Of a stretch of DNA of 64,000 bases, positions 41,767-51,121 are shown in pieces (within the stretch, counting starts at the first letter, position 1; each line of letters starts with the position of its first letter). A program made the position numbers and the translations under genes. This DNA is from Chlamydia avium 10DC88 (GTDB lineage: Bacteria; Chlamydiota; Chlamydiia; Chlamydiales; Chlamydiaceae). The DNA lies in contig NZ_CP006571.1 of NCBI RefSeq assembly GCF_000583875.1, forward strand, positions 1 to 64,000, read 5' to 3'. The notes below the pieces were generated by a model, which saw only the letters and a list, made by a program, of their open reading frames with translations, did not search any database and had not been told where the DNA came from.

Positions 41767-44595
41767 TTAGAAGCTTAGAGAGAAACCACCAAATGCATCA
41801 CCAGAAATATTGTTTCCTTCTCGTTGTGTTGTTGAGATTCCTAAGTAGGCTGTTGCTAATTTATAGCGCCAAGTAGAGCGGAATTTTAAATTCATAGCTT
41901 CTTGACCCATAGGAATTCCTGATGTTTTCCATGTATGTTGATTTAAAATTAATGAAGCAGTAGTTAGTGGGTTGGCTCGATGGAAGTCTTTGATATATGC
42001 CATACTCAATTGTGTAAACAATGAATAGGAACATCCAAATAAGCGCATTTCTAAAGAGACACCAGTAGGAAGAGCTATGTTGCTTAAACGCGAAGAAGAG
42101 AAATACCTAGGATCATAACCTGTTTCTATAAAAGGATTTTGTGTAATGGCAGTGTATTCAAGATCAATAAAAGGTGTGATTTTTAAACATTGAATACCTT
42201 TAGGGTAGGCATAAGATATACCTATAGTACTACGAAATCCTTGATTTTTCCAGGCGCCTCTAGTGATATCTTTTTTAGAAAATTCGTGTTTCATGACATG
42301 GGATTCTTCTGCATAGCTTACAGAAGATCTTAGAGAGAGTGCTTTCCAATTTTTGAATGCTGCTACTGTTCCTAAAAACATATGAGAATGACTTTTCCCT
42401 GGTAAGGAGTCTTGGTGACTAGAACCATGGAGTTGTGTAAAGGTAGAACAGATTATAGTATTTGGAGAGAGAGGAATCCTCACTCCTAGATTATGGCCTG
42501 TTTGTATGACAGAAAAATTTTGATGATGTTTAGAATTTTGTTCCATAGAGGCAGAAACAAAACCACCAAAAATGCACATATGATTTATGGGGAACAAAAT
42601 GTTATTATTCGCATAATTGTCGAGGACAGAGTCATTTGCTGAGTGCATACCTGTAAATGTTGCCCATATAGAAGAAGGGACAAGAGAGCCTTTTTTCTCT
42701 GGATTGAGAATAAAAGTTCCTGTGGGTAACCAGACAGCTTTCAGTATTTTATGTTTTTTAGAGTCTTCTTTGGACCAGTGGAATTTCCAGACGCCTTGAT
42801 ATCCGTAAGCATTTTGCTTAACAGCAATCTCTTCGGGGACGAATCTTTCTGTATTTATCCCTTTTTCTGATTTGAAGATAATCTCCATACTATAGGGATG
42901 AGATGCTAAATCATGGTTATCGTAGAAAAGATGTTCCGGATCATGAATTTTTGGAGATCCCGACAGTTGAATTCCAGAACCTCCTGTAGCACGTATTTCT
43001 GCGGGGAGTGGAGATTTTGTAGTTCCTAGACCAAAGCTAATGTTGGAAATGATAATATCTTTCCCCTGACTGTTATAGCTTGTTAACATAGAACCAGGAG
43101 TAAGATTGAGAACACCACCTAATTGTTTAAACTCTTGGACAGCAAGAATAGCTCCATTTTGAATGGAAAGGACGCCATTATTTAAGTACACCGGTTGGTT
43201 AAAAATAGAAGTCAAATTGTTTTTATTCTGACGTTCAGGAGAGAGCTTCTCTCCTGAAAATATTACTGAACCACAATGAAATATATTCTCTGTAGAGTTG
43301 ATATTTACAGGAGAAGAGCTCGGGGTTGTCGCAAGTATAGGATCGTAGAAAATTACAGATTGATTTTCATTAGCGAGGAGGTTCATTTCTACGAGAGGTC
43401 CTTTAATTGTAACGGCATTGTTTGTAACGGTCGTGTTGTGTTTTGTTGTTATTGTAACGGTATTGTCGTAGAAAAGAATGTCACCATTTTGAGCGTGTAA
43501 ATTTAATTTAAGTTGAGATCCACTTAAGTATAAAGCACCTCCTCCTAGTTTATTTGCTGAGTTATTTGCGAAGATAATTGGTTGGGAGGCTGTAAAGTTA
43601 CATGTTGTTGCTGTAATTGCTCCTCCACCTTCTGCAGTATTTTCATTAAAGAGGATGACGCTTTCATTTTGCTTGAGGATAACATGTTGAGCATAAATTG
43701 CTCCTCCTAAGTGTTTAGCACGATTTTTGCAAAAAACAACGGGAGCTGCTTGTTTATTTATATTACATGTTGCAGCATGGATAGCTCCTCCAGATTCAGA
43801 AGCTGTATTTTGTACAAAGGTTAAAGTTCGTTGATTGTTAGTAAATTCTACTAATCCTTGTTTGTTGAAAATTCCTCCCCCTTGTGTAGAAGAATTTTCC
43901 TGAAAGAGAATGTCTTGATTGTCATAGAAAAGAATATCCGATCCTGCGATATCACTGCTAATAGCTCCACCATGACCCGAATGAACAAGAGAAGGAACGG
44001 ATTCTGCTCGGTTTTTAATAAATGCAATTGTTCCTCGCTGCTCATTAAATATTAGGCGGCTAGGTTGAGTCCCAGTTAGGAGAATAGCTCCTCCTGCTCC
44101 ATAACTAATGTTATTTCGAAAGGAGATATTTTGGTTTTTAGTAAAAAACATATCCTGAGTGGAGGTAAATACTCCGCCAGTACTCTGGTTATTTTCGATA
44201 TAAAGGCCTTTTAAATTTTCAAAAGACAAGAGAGATTTGGAAAAGATACCAGCTCCTAATCCTCCAAGTTGTAAATTCTTAAACCTTAGTGTTGCTAAGG
44301 GGGAGGTGGCAGAAAATATAAGATGACCTTCTAAATTGCAAAAAGCTCCTCCTGATTTATGGATATTAGCCCCCGGGAAATCTTGAAGAGAAAATTCTCC
44401 ACGTAATGTGTAATTTGTTCCATGTGGAGAGGTAGTCAGCATAGTAAATAATTCTAGGTGTTCACCCGAATGTACTCCTGATAGAGGAAGAACGATTTCA
44501 GCTGCTGATATATGAAGAATTTGAGCAAGCAAAGAAAAAAGGAGGAATTTTCCAAAAGACATATGCCGCATGTTTCGTAGTCCCAATGATTTCAT
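41767..44595 (-). CDS. pmpA: Polymorphic outer-membrane protein, PmpA family
   Basis: Autotransporter of 942 residues. The N-terminal region (signal about residues 10-32, FLLFSLLAQILHISA) precedes a passenger with about ten GGA-type motifs and FxxN repeats. A Pmp middle domain follows, then a beta-barrel ending FGGFSLSF. Other Met codons at residues 9 and 12 could be the start. Its size and position beside pmpB match PmpA, the most conserved Pmp. Confidence 0.9.
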   Translation of the reverse strand: MKSLGLRNMRHMSFGKFLLFSLLAQILHISAAEIVLPLSGVHSGEHLELFTMLTTSPHGTNYTLRGEFSLQDFPGANIHKSGGAFCNLEGHLIFSATSPLATLRFKNLQLGGLGAGIFSKSLLSFENLKGLYIENNQSTGGVFTSTQDMFFTKNQNISFRNNISYGAGGAILLTGTQPSRLIFNEQRGTIAFIKNRAESVPSLVHSGHGGAISSDIAGSDILFYDNQDILFQENSSTQGGGIFNKQGLVEFTNNQRTLTFVQNTASESGGAIHAATCNINKQAAPVVFCKNRAKHLGGAIYAQHVILKQNESVILFNENTAEGGGAITATTCNFTASQPIIFANNSANKLGGGALYLSGSQLKLNLHAQNGDILFYDNTVTITTKHNTTVTNNAVTIKGPLVEMNLLANENQSVIFYDPILATTPSSSPVNINSTENIFHCGSVIFSGEKLSPERQNKNNLTSIFNQPVYLNNGVLSIQNGAILAVQEFKQLGGVLNLTPGSMLTSYNSQGKDIIISNISFGLGTTKSPLPAEIRATGGSGIQLSGSPKIHDPEHLFYDNHDLASHPYSMEIIFKSEKGINTERFVPEEIAVKQNAYGYQGVWKFHWSKEDSKKHKILKAVWLPTGTFILNPEKKGSLVPSSIWATFTGMHSANDSVLDNYANNNILFPINHMCIFGGFVSASMEQNSKHHQNFSVIQTGHNLGVRIPLSPNTIICSTFTQLHGSSHQDSLPGKSHSHMFLGTVAAFKNWKALSLRSSVSYAEESHVMKHEFSKKDITRGAWKNQGFRSTIGISYAYPKGIQCLKITPFIDLEYTAITQNPFIETGYDPRYFSSSRLSNIALPTGVSLEMRLFGCSYSLFTQLSMAYIKDFHRANPLTTASLILNQHTWKTSGIPMGQEAMNLKFRSTWRYKLATAYLGISTTQREGNNISGDAFGGFSLSF

Positions 44596-44731
44596 GGTCT
44601 TAAGTAAGAGATCTAACTTACACTAGGAGGAGAAAATAAATACACGGAAATAAGAAGAGATCTACGCCCATGTTAATAGTACATGGGAAGTTAAAGTCTA
44701 CAGGTATTTTATAGTAACGATGTTAAGAGGT

Positions 44732-44766
44732 ACCTCTAGAGAGAATTTTCTTATTCTCCTAGAGGT
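44732..44766 (-). terminator. Hairpin after the YtxH-like gene
   Basis: A stem of about 14 bp with one bulge (ACCTCTAGAGAGAAT with ATTCTCCTAGAGGT) lies 28 bp after the stop at 44794. Only a short T-containing tail follows on the minus strand. Confidence 0.5.
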
Positions 44767-44793
44767 CTCTGGAGGAGAAAAAAAGAGTAAAAA

Positions 44794-45099
44794 TTAATCC
44801 TTGCTTTCGTCGATCATGGCTTTCGTAAAATCTTGAATTTCCTTGGAAATGTTTTTAGCAAGAAGTTTCGTTTGTTGAGCAAAAGCACGAGTGTGTTGTT
44901 TAGAATTTTTTAATAATGTTTTTCCTTTCTTAGTTCCTGAAGTTTTTACTCTTAATAATTTTTTTCTTAATTGCTCGCCACTTTTTGGTGTAAATAGACA
45001 GGTGAGCAATGTAGCAATGAAGCCACCGAATATCACTCCACGTAGCCAACGCCAGCGTTTGCAAGGAACTTTCTTTGTAGATTTGTAGTTTCTGAACAT
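44794..45099 (-). CDS. YtxH-like small membrane protein
   Basis: Product of 101 residues. One membrane helix with small residues (about 19-36, RGVIFGGFIATLLTCLFTP) is followed by the P-x-S-G-x-x-L-R motif and a long, charged, probably coiled-coil tail. This is the YtxH layout (GxxxGxxxGLLxxPxSGxxxR). Function is unknown; YtxH proteins in other bacteria are linked to stress. It lies 25 bp after the next gene, probably in one operon. Confidence 0.7.
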   Translation of the reverse strand: MFRNYKSTKKVPCKRWRWLRGVIFGGFIATLLTCLFTPKSGEQLRKKLLRVKTSGTKKGKTLLKNSKQHTRAFAQQTKLLAKNISKEIQDFTKAMIDESKD

Positions 45100-45124
45100 A
45101 GCTATTCCCCTCCAAATAAAGAAT

Positions 45125-45481
45125 TTAATCTTTTTTACGAAATATGCCCCAAAGAATTAGAGCCGAAGCTATCCACTTCATCCATCGGAAGATTTTTTTC
45201 ATACAATTGCTACTCGTGTCGTCATTTCTAAAACATTCTTCAATATCTTGAGATAATCGTTGGTTTTTTTTGCGTAACCAGTGGGCAATAAGTTTTCTAC
45301 ATAGCAGGAGGGGAGCTAAAATTTTGGATTCGAAGCCTAAAATTGTAGTTATCTTACTCACGTTTTTCAGAATCTTATTTAGCCTGTATAAAAAGCTAAT
45401 CACGAAAATAATTGCTGTTATCATACACGTAGAGAGTAGGATACAGCAGATAATTAAAGATCCTGAAAGGCAATTGTTCAT
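45125..45481 (-). CDS. Small membrane protein resembling YtxG/DUF948
   Basis: From ATG 45481 the product has 118 residues: a membrane helix at about residues 7-30 (IICCILLSTCMITAIIFVIS), a helical region (RLNKILKNVSKITTILGFE), and a second short hydrophobic stretch near the end. A longer in-frame start at 45625 adds 48 unlikely residues, so the start is uncertain. DUF948 and YtxH proteins are often neighbours in other bacteria, and this pair fits that pattern, but similarity is weak. Confidence 0.55.
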   Translation of the reverse strand: MNNCLSGSLIICCILLSTCMITAIIFVISFLYRLNKILKNVSKITTILGFESKILAPLLLCRKLIAHWLRKKNQRLSQDIEECFRNDDTSSNCMKKIFRWMKWIASALILWGIFRKKD

Positions 45482-45664
45482 GTTAAGTGAATAACATTTG
45501 TTTTTTTTATTATTTATTTCACTTATTATTTTCTGTTTATTTTCAAATAAATTAAAGATAATACTTTTTGAAAGTGCTATAAAATCAGGAGAAATACACG
45601 GCTTTTTATTTCCCTTGAGAAGCAAGAGTTTAAGAATTAGTAGTATGGTGAGGTCTTTCTCTGC

Positions 45665-47032
45665 TTAGGAAACTTCTTCCAAGGCTCTTATAGATTGGTC
45701 GGGGAAGACAATTTCTTTTCTCATAAGGAATACCCCGAATAAATTGAAACAGAGGAGGAGAGCTCCCGAAATTGACATTGTGAGCAGAGCTATATTTTGA
45801 GAAAGAAAGCAAAATAGAGGAAGAATGGCTGCTCCGTAAAACATATAGATTTTTTCTCCAGAATTGCCGTACAAAAACTTGGCACACTTTTTCCCTACGA
45901 GGAAGTAAGAGATAATTGTTGTATATCCAGTAACAAAAAAGAAAGTGGGTAAAAAGAATTTTACCAGAGGGAAATAGGTAGATAGAGCATGTTCAACAGC
46001 TTGGGAAGCATTTCCAAAACCCTGGGACCAGGATCCGGAGGCTAGGACCATGAGAAGGCTCAAGGTACAAATTAGGTTGTCAACAGCAATCCCAATAATG
46101 CTTAATTGAGCTTGAATTCTTGGATCTTTTACAGAGCTCTCACTTTGGATAATGGAATCGAATCCAATGCCGATGTCCCCGGAATAAGCAGCACGAGAAA
46201 TACCCTGATGTATTGTTGTTGCCAATGTGCAGCCGGCAAACCCTCCGATAGCTCCATGTCCTGTAAATGCTGAGGAAAATACGGAAGCAAATAAGGAAGG
46301 GAGATGGTGATATTCTTTAATAAGTATGTAGAGAGATAGACCGCAATAGATGATGAGGAAAAAGGGTAGCACAAAAGAGCAAATTTTCCCCACACGCTGT
46401 AATCCCCCTTTTACGGCGTAAAGAACGAGAAAAAGCAAACCAAAAATAGTAAAGAGTTTAGGAAGATTCCAGCAATGAGATAAGCTGTCTGCAATGACAG
46501 AAAATTGATAGATTTCTACACCATAGATACAAAGGAGCACAGCTACGATACTGGGGATAATCCGCATTCCATAAGCTTTATCTAGAAAGTACATGGGGCC
46601 GCCTTGATAGACCCCATCCTTATCTATCTTGCGAAATTTGATTCCGAGATAGACTTCAGCATATTTGACTATAGAACCAAATATTCCTGCTATCCATACC
46701 CAAAATAAAGCCCCTGGGCCGCCAATGCAAACAGCAGTAGCAATTCCCACAACATTACCGATTCCTATATTTCCTCCTGCAGAGGCAAAAAATACTTTTA
46801 AGGGATGTACTCCTTTTCCTTCAGAAGTTGTATTAGAGAAACTCTGAGAGTATTGGCGAAACACCCTGCAGAATTGTAAAAATTGTGTAAATTGGGAAAA
46901 ACGAGATTTCCACGAAAATCCTATACCGAGGCACAGAATCATGAGAAAAGCTATAGAAGACCAGAAGAAGTCATCAAGGGTGCTGAGTAAGGATAGGAAG
47001 GGATTCATAAACATTAAAGTTAAATAAATCAA
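45665..47032 (-). CDS. Sodium:alanine/glycine symporter (AGCS family)
   Basis: Product of 455 residues with about ten membrane helices, homologous to CT409 (dagA). The AGCS signature region is clear: GGNIGIGNVVGIATAVCIGGPGALFWVWI with GGPMYFLDK downstream. The protein imports small neutral amino acids, possibly D-alanine or glycine for peptidoglycan, with Na+. Met9 is another possible start. It is followed downstream by an unrelated gene in the same direction. Confidence 0.9.
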   Translation of the reverse strand: MIYLTLMFMNPFLSLLSTLDDFFWSSIAFLMILCLGIGFSWKSRFSQFTQFLQFCRVFRQYSQSFSNTTSEGKGVHPLKVFFASAGGNIGIGNVVGIATAVCIGGPGALFWVWIAGIFGSIVKYAEVYLGIKFRKIDKDGVYQGGPMYFLDKAYGMRIIPSIVAVLLCIYGVEIYQFSVIADSLSHCWNLPKLFTIFGLLFLVLYAVKGGLQRVGKICSFVLPFFLIIYCGLSLYILIKEYHHLPSLFASVFSSAFTGHGAIGGFAGCTLATTIHQGISRAAYSGDIGIGFDSIIQSESSVKDPRIQAQLSIIGIAVDNLICTLSLLMVLASGSWSQGFGNASQAVEHALSTYFPLVKFFLPTFFFVTGYTTIISYFLVGKKCAKFLYGNSGEKIYMFYGAAILPLFCFLSQNIALLTMSISGALLLCFNLFGVFLMRKEIVFPDQSIRALEEVS

Positions 47033-47037
47033 GTATG

Positions 47038-47553
47038 TCAGAGAACACTACTATTATCTTTATTTTTCCTTTTGTTTAGTAGAACAAAAAGTTCCACAAT
47101 GAAAATTAATGTTCCTAGAGAGATAAAAATGTCTGCGAAATTGAATACGGGGGAGAGCCACTCTTTATAGCCTATGGAGATAAAATCTACAACATGTCTG
47201 TAGAATAGGGTGTCTCCAAGGTTACCTATGGCTCCTGAACAGAGAAGAATAAGCGCACAGCGGAGAGCAGGGAAAATTTTTTTTTTAAGAAGAAGGTAGC
47301 CGAGCAGAACTATAATAATAGCTGCGCGCATAGCAAATAAAGAAACTTTATATTGAGAGAAGAGGCCGAATGCCGCTCCTTCATTATAAAAAGGGCTGAT
47401 CCAAATAAAAAATTTACCCCAACTATACTCGCATAGTAGGGGGTAACAAACGAAGTTGCTCTTTTTTTGTAATATAACAGCAAGTTTGGTCCCCCAATCG
47501 ATAAGGACTAGAAAAGAAATCATAAGGAGAGTGGGGTAAGAGCGATTAGACAT
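47038..47553 (-). CDS. lspA: Lipoprotein signal peptidase
   Basis: Inner-membrane aspartyl protease that removes signal peptides from lipoproteins such as OmcA. The 171-residue product has four membrane helices and conserved boxes NEGAAFGLF, HVVDFISIG (catalytic Asp) and FNFADIFISLG (second catalytic Asp). It lies 3 bp after the DksA-like gene and 5 bp before the symporter, in one reverse operon. Confidence 0.95.
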   Translation of the reverse strand: MSNRSYPTLLMISFLVLIDWGTKLAVILQKKSNFVCYPLLCEYSWGKFFIWISPFYNEGAAFGLFSQYKVSLFAMRAAIIIVLLGYLLLKKKIFPALRCALILLCSGAIGNLGDTLFYRHVVDFISIGYKEWLSPVFNFADIFISLGTLIFIVELFVLLNKRKNKDNSSVL

Positions 47554-47556
47554 GGA

Positions 47557-47931
47557 TTAATTTCCGTAAAGCAAACCTTTTTCAAATTGTGATTGCGCTT
47601 TAACAGTCATCGTAGCGTAGGGAATAGCCATAAGGCGTGCTAAAGGAATTTCTTCCCCACTGACATCACAAATTCCGTAGGAAGCTTCCTCAATTTTTTC
47701 CAAAGCACGATTAATTTGACGCAATAATTCATACTCTTTGGTAGTTACTTCTAAGCTGATGGTACGATCAAAAGTATCTGTTCCTTGGTCGGCCTGGTGT
47801 TGAGAATATCCGGTAGCTTCATTGGGTTTTTTTACTTCTTGCGCGTTGCCTTCTAGAGTATGAGAAAGTTTAGACTTCATTTCTAAGAGTCTTTGTTTAA
47901 AATTAGCTATTTCGTCCTCAGACAAGGGCAT
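47557..47931 (-). CDS. DksA/TraR-family protein lacking zinc-finger cysteines
   Basis: Product of 124 residues: an N-terminal coiled coil followed by the DksA-type C-terminal region (YGICDVSGEEIPLARLMAIPYAT). DksA/TraR proteins enter the RNA polymerase secondary channel and tune transcription. Of the usual four zinc Cys only Cys88 remains; Ser91, Thr109 and Ala112 replace the others, so a metal-free fold is likely. It is upstream of lspA. Confidence 0.85.
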   Translation of the reverse strand: MPLSEDEIANFKQRLLEMKSKLSHTLEGNAQEVKKPNEATGYSQHQADQGTDTFDRTISLEVTTKEYELLRQINRALEKIEEASYGICDVSGEEIPLARLMAIPYATMTVKAQSQFEKGLLYGN

Positions 47932-47960
47932 GGTATTTTCTCCTTAACCTTAAAATACTA

Positions 47961-48419
47961 CTATTTTTCCATATCCGGAGTTGCAGATAGCAGAACTTCC
48001 ATTAATTCGCCAACATCTTTAAATCTCCTATAGACACAAGCAAATCTAATATAAGCAATCATATCTGCCTTTTTTAGATATTTCATTACTAGTTCGCCTA
48101 TTTCTTTGGTAGAGATTTCCCTATTTTGTTTTCCCAATAGTTCTGATTTTACATTAGCGGCAATTGCGTGCACTTGATCTTGTCCTATACGTGTATGACT
48201 AGAGGCCGCATTGAGCCCATTAATAAGCTTGGATTCCTGAAAGTTTTCATACCGGCCATCACGTTTTAAAACTTGTAGTGTTAGCTCTACAGTTTCAAAA
48301 GTAGTAAATCTTTGTCCGCAATTTAAACATTCTCGGCGACGCTTAATTGCATTGGCTTCTGGAGCATTTCTTGAATCGATAACTTTTAACTCCCCGTGAT
48401 TGCAAAAAGGACACTGCAT
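47961..48419 (-). CDS. nrdR: Transcriptional repressor NrdR
   Basis: ATP/dATP-sensing repressor of ribonucleotide reductase genes. The 152-residue product has an N-terminal zinc ribbon (CPFC and CLNC), the RRREC-type linker and an ATP-cone domain (VLKRDGRYENFQESKLINGL). The length is normal. It starts the reverse group nrdR-dksA-lspA-symporter; GGAGCTACC lies ahead of the ATG. Confidence 0.95.
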   Translation of the reverse strand: MQCPFCNHGELKVIDSRNAPEANAIKRRRECLNCGQRFTTFETVELTLQVLKRDGRYENFQESKLINGLNAASSHTRIGQDQVHAIAANVKSELLGKQNREISTKEIGELVMKYLKKADMIAYIRFACVYRRFKDVGELMEVLLSATPDMEK

Positions 48420-48638
48420 GGGAGCTACCTCCTTAGGTTAAGGCAGTCTAAGAAAGTAAAAAACCTTAAGCTAAAATAAACGTATACAAGTATAAGTTGC
48501 AAATTTTTTTTCTTAATTCATTGAAAATAGGATTCGCGTCAGGCAGTGAAAACGAGATAAGTTCCGCTTTTTTTGTTAAATACGTTACTTTATAGGAAGA
48601 ATGTTTTATTGTAAACGCCTAGTTATTAGGATTGATAT

Positions 48639-49241
48639 ATGTTTTCTGGGATTGTTCAAGAACTAGGAACGGTTGCTGCCATCCAAACTAAATACAAGAA
48701 TCATGAATTATCTCTGGCAATCTGTTGCTCTCCTCAGTGTGTTACGGGGCTGCAGATTGGGTACAGTGTGGCTATTGATGGGGTGTGTCTCACTGTCGTA
48801 GATTATGATCTCTCTGGAAAAATGTTTTTTGATATTATTCCCGAGACTCTAGAGTGTACAACTTTGGGAGAGTACAAAGTTGGAAGAGGTGTAAATATTG
48901 AGCGTTCTTTGAAGTCTGGTGATGAGATTGGAGGCCACATGGTTTCGGGACATGTTTGTGGTGTTGCAGAAATTATCTGCATAGAAAAAAATCGTTACGA
49001 TTTTCATGTCCCCCATGCTCTAGCCTATTATTTATTTTCTAAGGGATTTGTTGCTATAGACGGGATTAGTTTGACTATTTCTGCTGTAGATGGAGATAGG
49101 ATGTCTATTGGATTAATTCCTGAAACGCTTTCTCGAACAACTTTAGGATATAAACGAGAAAGAGATAGAGTGAATATTGAACCTGATATGTCAGTGAAAA
49201 CTCAGGTAGATGCATTACGACGCCTGCATTGTACCCAATAA
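48639..49241 (+). CDS. ribE: Riboflavin synthase alpha chain
   Basis: Final step of riboflavin synthesis, dismutation of two lumazine molecules. The 200-residue product has two lumazine-binding repeats, starting MFSGIVQELGTV and near residue 99 (GGHMVSGHV, then VAIDGISLTISAVDGDRMSIGLIPETLSRTTL). Chlamydial genomes also label it ribC. First gene of a forward run with two methyltransferase-type genes. Confidence 0.95.
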   Translation: MFSGIVQELGTVAAIQTKYKNHELSLAICCSPQCVTGLQIGYSVAIDGVCLTVVDYDLSGKMFFDIIPETLECTTLGEYKVGRGVNIERSLKSGDEIGGHMVSGHVCGVAEIICIEKNRYDFHVPHALAYYLFSKGFVAIDGISLTISAVDGDRMSIGLIPETLSRTTLGYKRERDRVNIEPDMSVKTQVDALRRLHCTQ

Positions 49242-49250
49242 GATGTGCGT

Positions 49251-50078
49251 ATGGATTATACGTTATTAGACAGTGGAGAAGGGAAGAAATTAGAACGTTT
49301 TGGTTCTGTAACTCTTATTCGACCTTCTTGTGTAGCTATTTGGCCTAAAAGTTCCCCAGATTTATGGAAAGACGCTTGTGCTGAGTATAGGCGTAGAGGG
49401 GAAGATGGGCAGTGGTATTCTTTACATACTTCAGTTCCTAAAGAATGGCGTATTTCTTTAAGAGGCATAGATTGTACTTTAAAACCGACTTCTTTTGGCC
49501 ATTTGGGTATTTTCCCTGAGCATAGCAACTTTTGGTCAGGGTTAGAAGCAGCAATAAACAATTGTGAGAAGTGCTGTGTTCTTAACCTTTTTGCTTATAC
49601 GGGATCTACATCGATTTTTGCTTCTAAATGCGGGGCCACTGTTTATCATGTCGATTCTTCAAAGTCAGCAATCAAATGGGCTCAAAAGAATGTGGAAAAT
49701 AACTCTCTTCCAGAAAAAAGAATTTTTTGGGTTATAGAGGATGTCTTTGCTTTTTTAAAAAGAGAGATACGTAGAAAGAAAAAGTATGATATGATTTTGT
49801 TGGATCCTCCGAGCTATGGCAGGGGGACTCGAGGAGAAACTTTTAAGATAGATCGTGATCTCTTCGATTTACTAGTTTTGTGTTCGCATTTACTTTCATC
49901 CCGGTGTTCATACGTTTTGCTTACTTCGCATACTCCTGGGCATACTCCAGCATTATTATATAATTTGGTTAAACGGGCCTTACCTTTAGATAGCACACGG
50001 TGGAAGGTAGGGGAGAGTTTTTGTGGTTCAGGAGATCAAGTGTTGCCTTCAGGAGTATTTGCTCAATGGAGTTTATAG
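49251..50078 (+). CDS. Class I SAM-dependent methyltransferase (CT404 homologue)
   Basis: Product of 275 residues from ATG 49251. It has the SAM-binding glycine region LNLFAYTGSTSIFA, the acidic end of strand 2 (VYHVDSSKSAIKWA) and a catalytic-loop motif LDPPSYGRG. The arrangement is like the RlmI/RlmK class of rRNA methyltransferases, so the substrate is probably RNA, but the target is not known. The N-terminus seems to lack a full PUA domain. The start at 49251 lies 9 bp after ribE. It overlaps the next gene by 13 bp. Confidence 0.85.
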   Translation: MDYTLLDSGEGKKLERFGSVTLIRPSCVAIWPKSSPDLWKDACAEYRRRGEDGQWYSLHTSVPKEWRISLRGIDCTLKPTSFGHLGIFPEHSNFWSGLEAAINNCEKCCVLNLFAYTGSTSIFASKCGATVYHVDSSKSAIKWAQKNVENNSLPEKRIFWVIEDVFAFLKREIRRKKKYDMILLDPPSYGRGTRGETFKIDRDLFDLLVLCSHLLSSRCSYVLLTSHTPGHTPALLYNLVKRALPLDSTRWKVGESFCGSGDQVLPSGVFAQWSL

Positions 50079-50869
50079 GGAAAAATAACCCTAAGATTAA
50101 GGAAGCTCTCGCATTAAGAAGGAATCATTCAAGAAAAGGAGATTGGTTTCTTTTAGAGGGGTTTCGGGAAATTCAAAAAGCATTAGACGCAGGATACGAG
50201 TGCTTACGTATTTTCTGTAGTGAAACTATTTTAGGAAAAGAACAACAGTTTTTCAATCAACTACGGGAATCTAAATTAGAGACGTTTTCTTGTGACGAGG
50301 CTACTTTAGCAAAGTTATCTTATAAAGAGCATGGCGATCATTTTGTCGCTGTAATGAAAAAGCGGTGGTGGTCTAAAGAGAAGTTCTTAAATGCAAAGAA
50401 GAACTCTATTCCATTTTATATAATTGTTGAACAGGTAGAAAAACCTGGGAACTTGGGATCTATTTTAAGGATCGCAGACGGAGCGGGTGTTGATGGAGTC
50501 ATTTTATGTGATCCTGTCGTAGATCTCTATAACCCCAATAGTATTCGTTCTTCTTTAGGTACTGTCTTTTCTCTTCCTATTTGGTCCGCTCCTCTAGAGG
50601 AAATATTGCAAACTATTTCTAAAGAGCGATGGAAAATATTCGTTACTTCTCCGCAAGCACCTACTCTTTATTTTTACGAAAATTATCAACAACCCCTCGC
50701 CTTTGTGTTTGGTTCAGAAAAAGATGGGGTATCCCTGCCATGGTTGAACGGAGATTTTACTCAAATTACTCTTCCTATGCTAGGACAAGCAGATTCTTTG
50801 AATTTATCTACTGCTGTTTCTGCCGTTGTTTATGAAGCTGTTCGGCAGCGTCGGGGATCCATTCTTTAA
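50066..50869 (+). CDS. TrmH/SpoU-family RNA 2'-O-methyltransferase (CT403 homologue)
   Basis: SPOUT methyltransferase of 267 residues. Motif 1 is EKPGNLGSILRIADGAG (with the catalytic Arg), motif 2 is VFGSEKDGV and motif 3 is LPMLGQADSLNLSTAVSAVVYEA, which form the trefoil-knot SAM site. An N-terminal substrate-binding region precedes. The frame is open from 50000, but ATG 50066 gives the normal start and overlaps the previous gene by 13 bp. The exact rRNA or tRNA target is not clear. Confidence 0.9.
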   Translation: MEFIGKNNPKIKEALALRRNHSRKGDWFLLEGFREIQKALDAGYECLRIFCSETILGKEQQFFNQLRESKLETFSCDEATLAKLSYKEHGDHFVAVMKKRWWSKEKFLNAKKNSIPFYIIVEQVEKPGNLGSILRIADGAGVDGVILCDPVVDLYNPNSIRSSLGTVFSLPIWSAPLEEILQTISKERWKIFVTSPQAPTLYFYENYQQPLAFVFGSEKDGVSLPWLNGDFTQITLPMLGQADSLNLSTAVSAVVYEAVRQRRGSIL

Positions 50870-51121
50870 GATATTTTTAGTTATCGAATCATATAAATTT
50901 ATTGTACACGTATTATTTGATTATTTGCTGTTTATGCAAAGGGTTAATTAGAAAATTATATAGTTATATAAAAAATTTTAATTTCTATGTGTAAACTTGA
51001 TTTTTAATGTTTTTTATGAGATGCTCTCTTTTCTTAAAGATACGGCGAATGATTGTGTCTTTCAAAATAACGTGATTTTGTTGTCCGATTGATCCGTGAG
51101 AGTACCCTATAGCGAAGTTCG

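Noticed and set aside
45630..45887. 85-codon minus-strand frame inside the symporter
   Set aside because: Shadow of the AGCS symporter gene in another frame.
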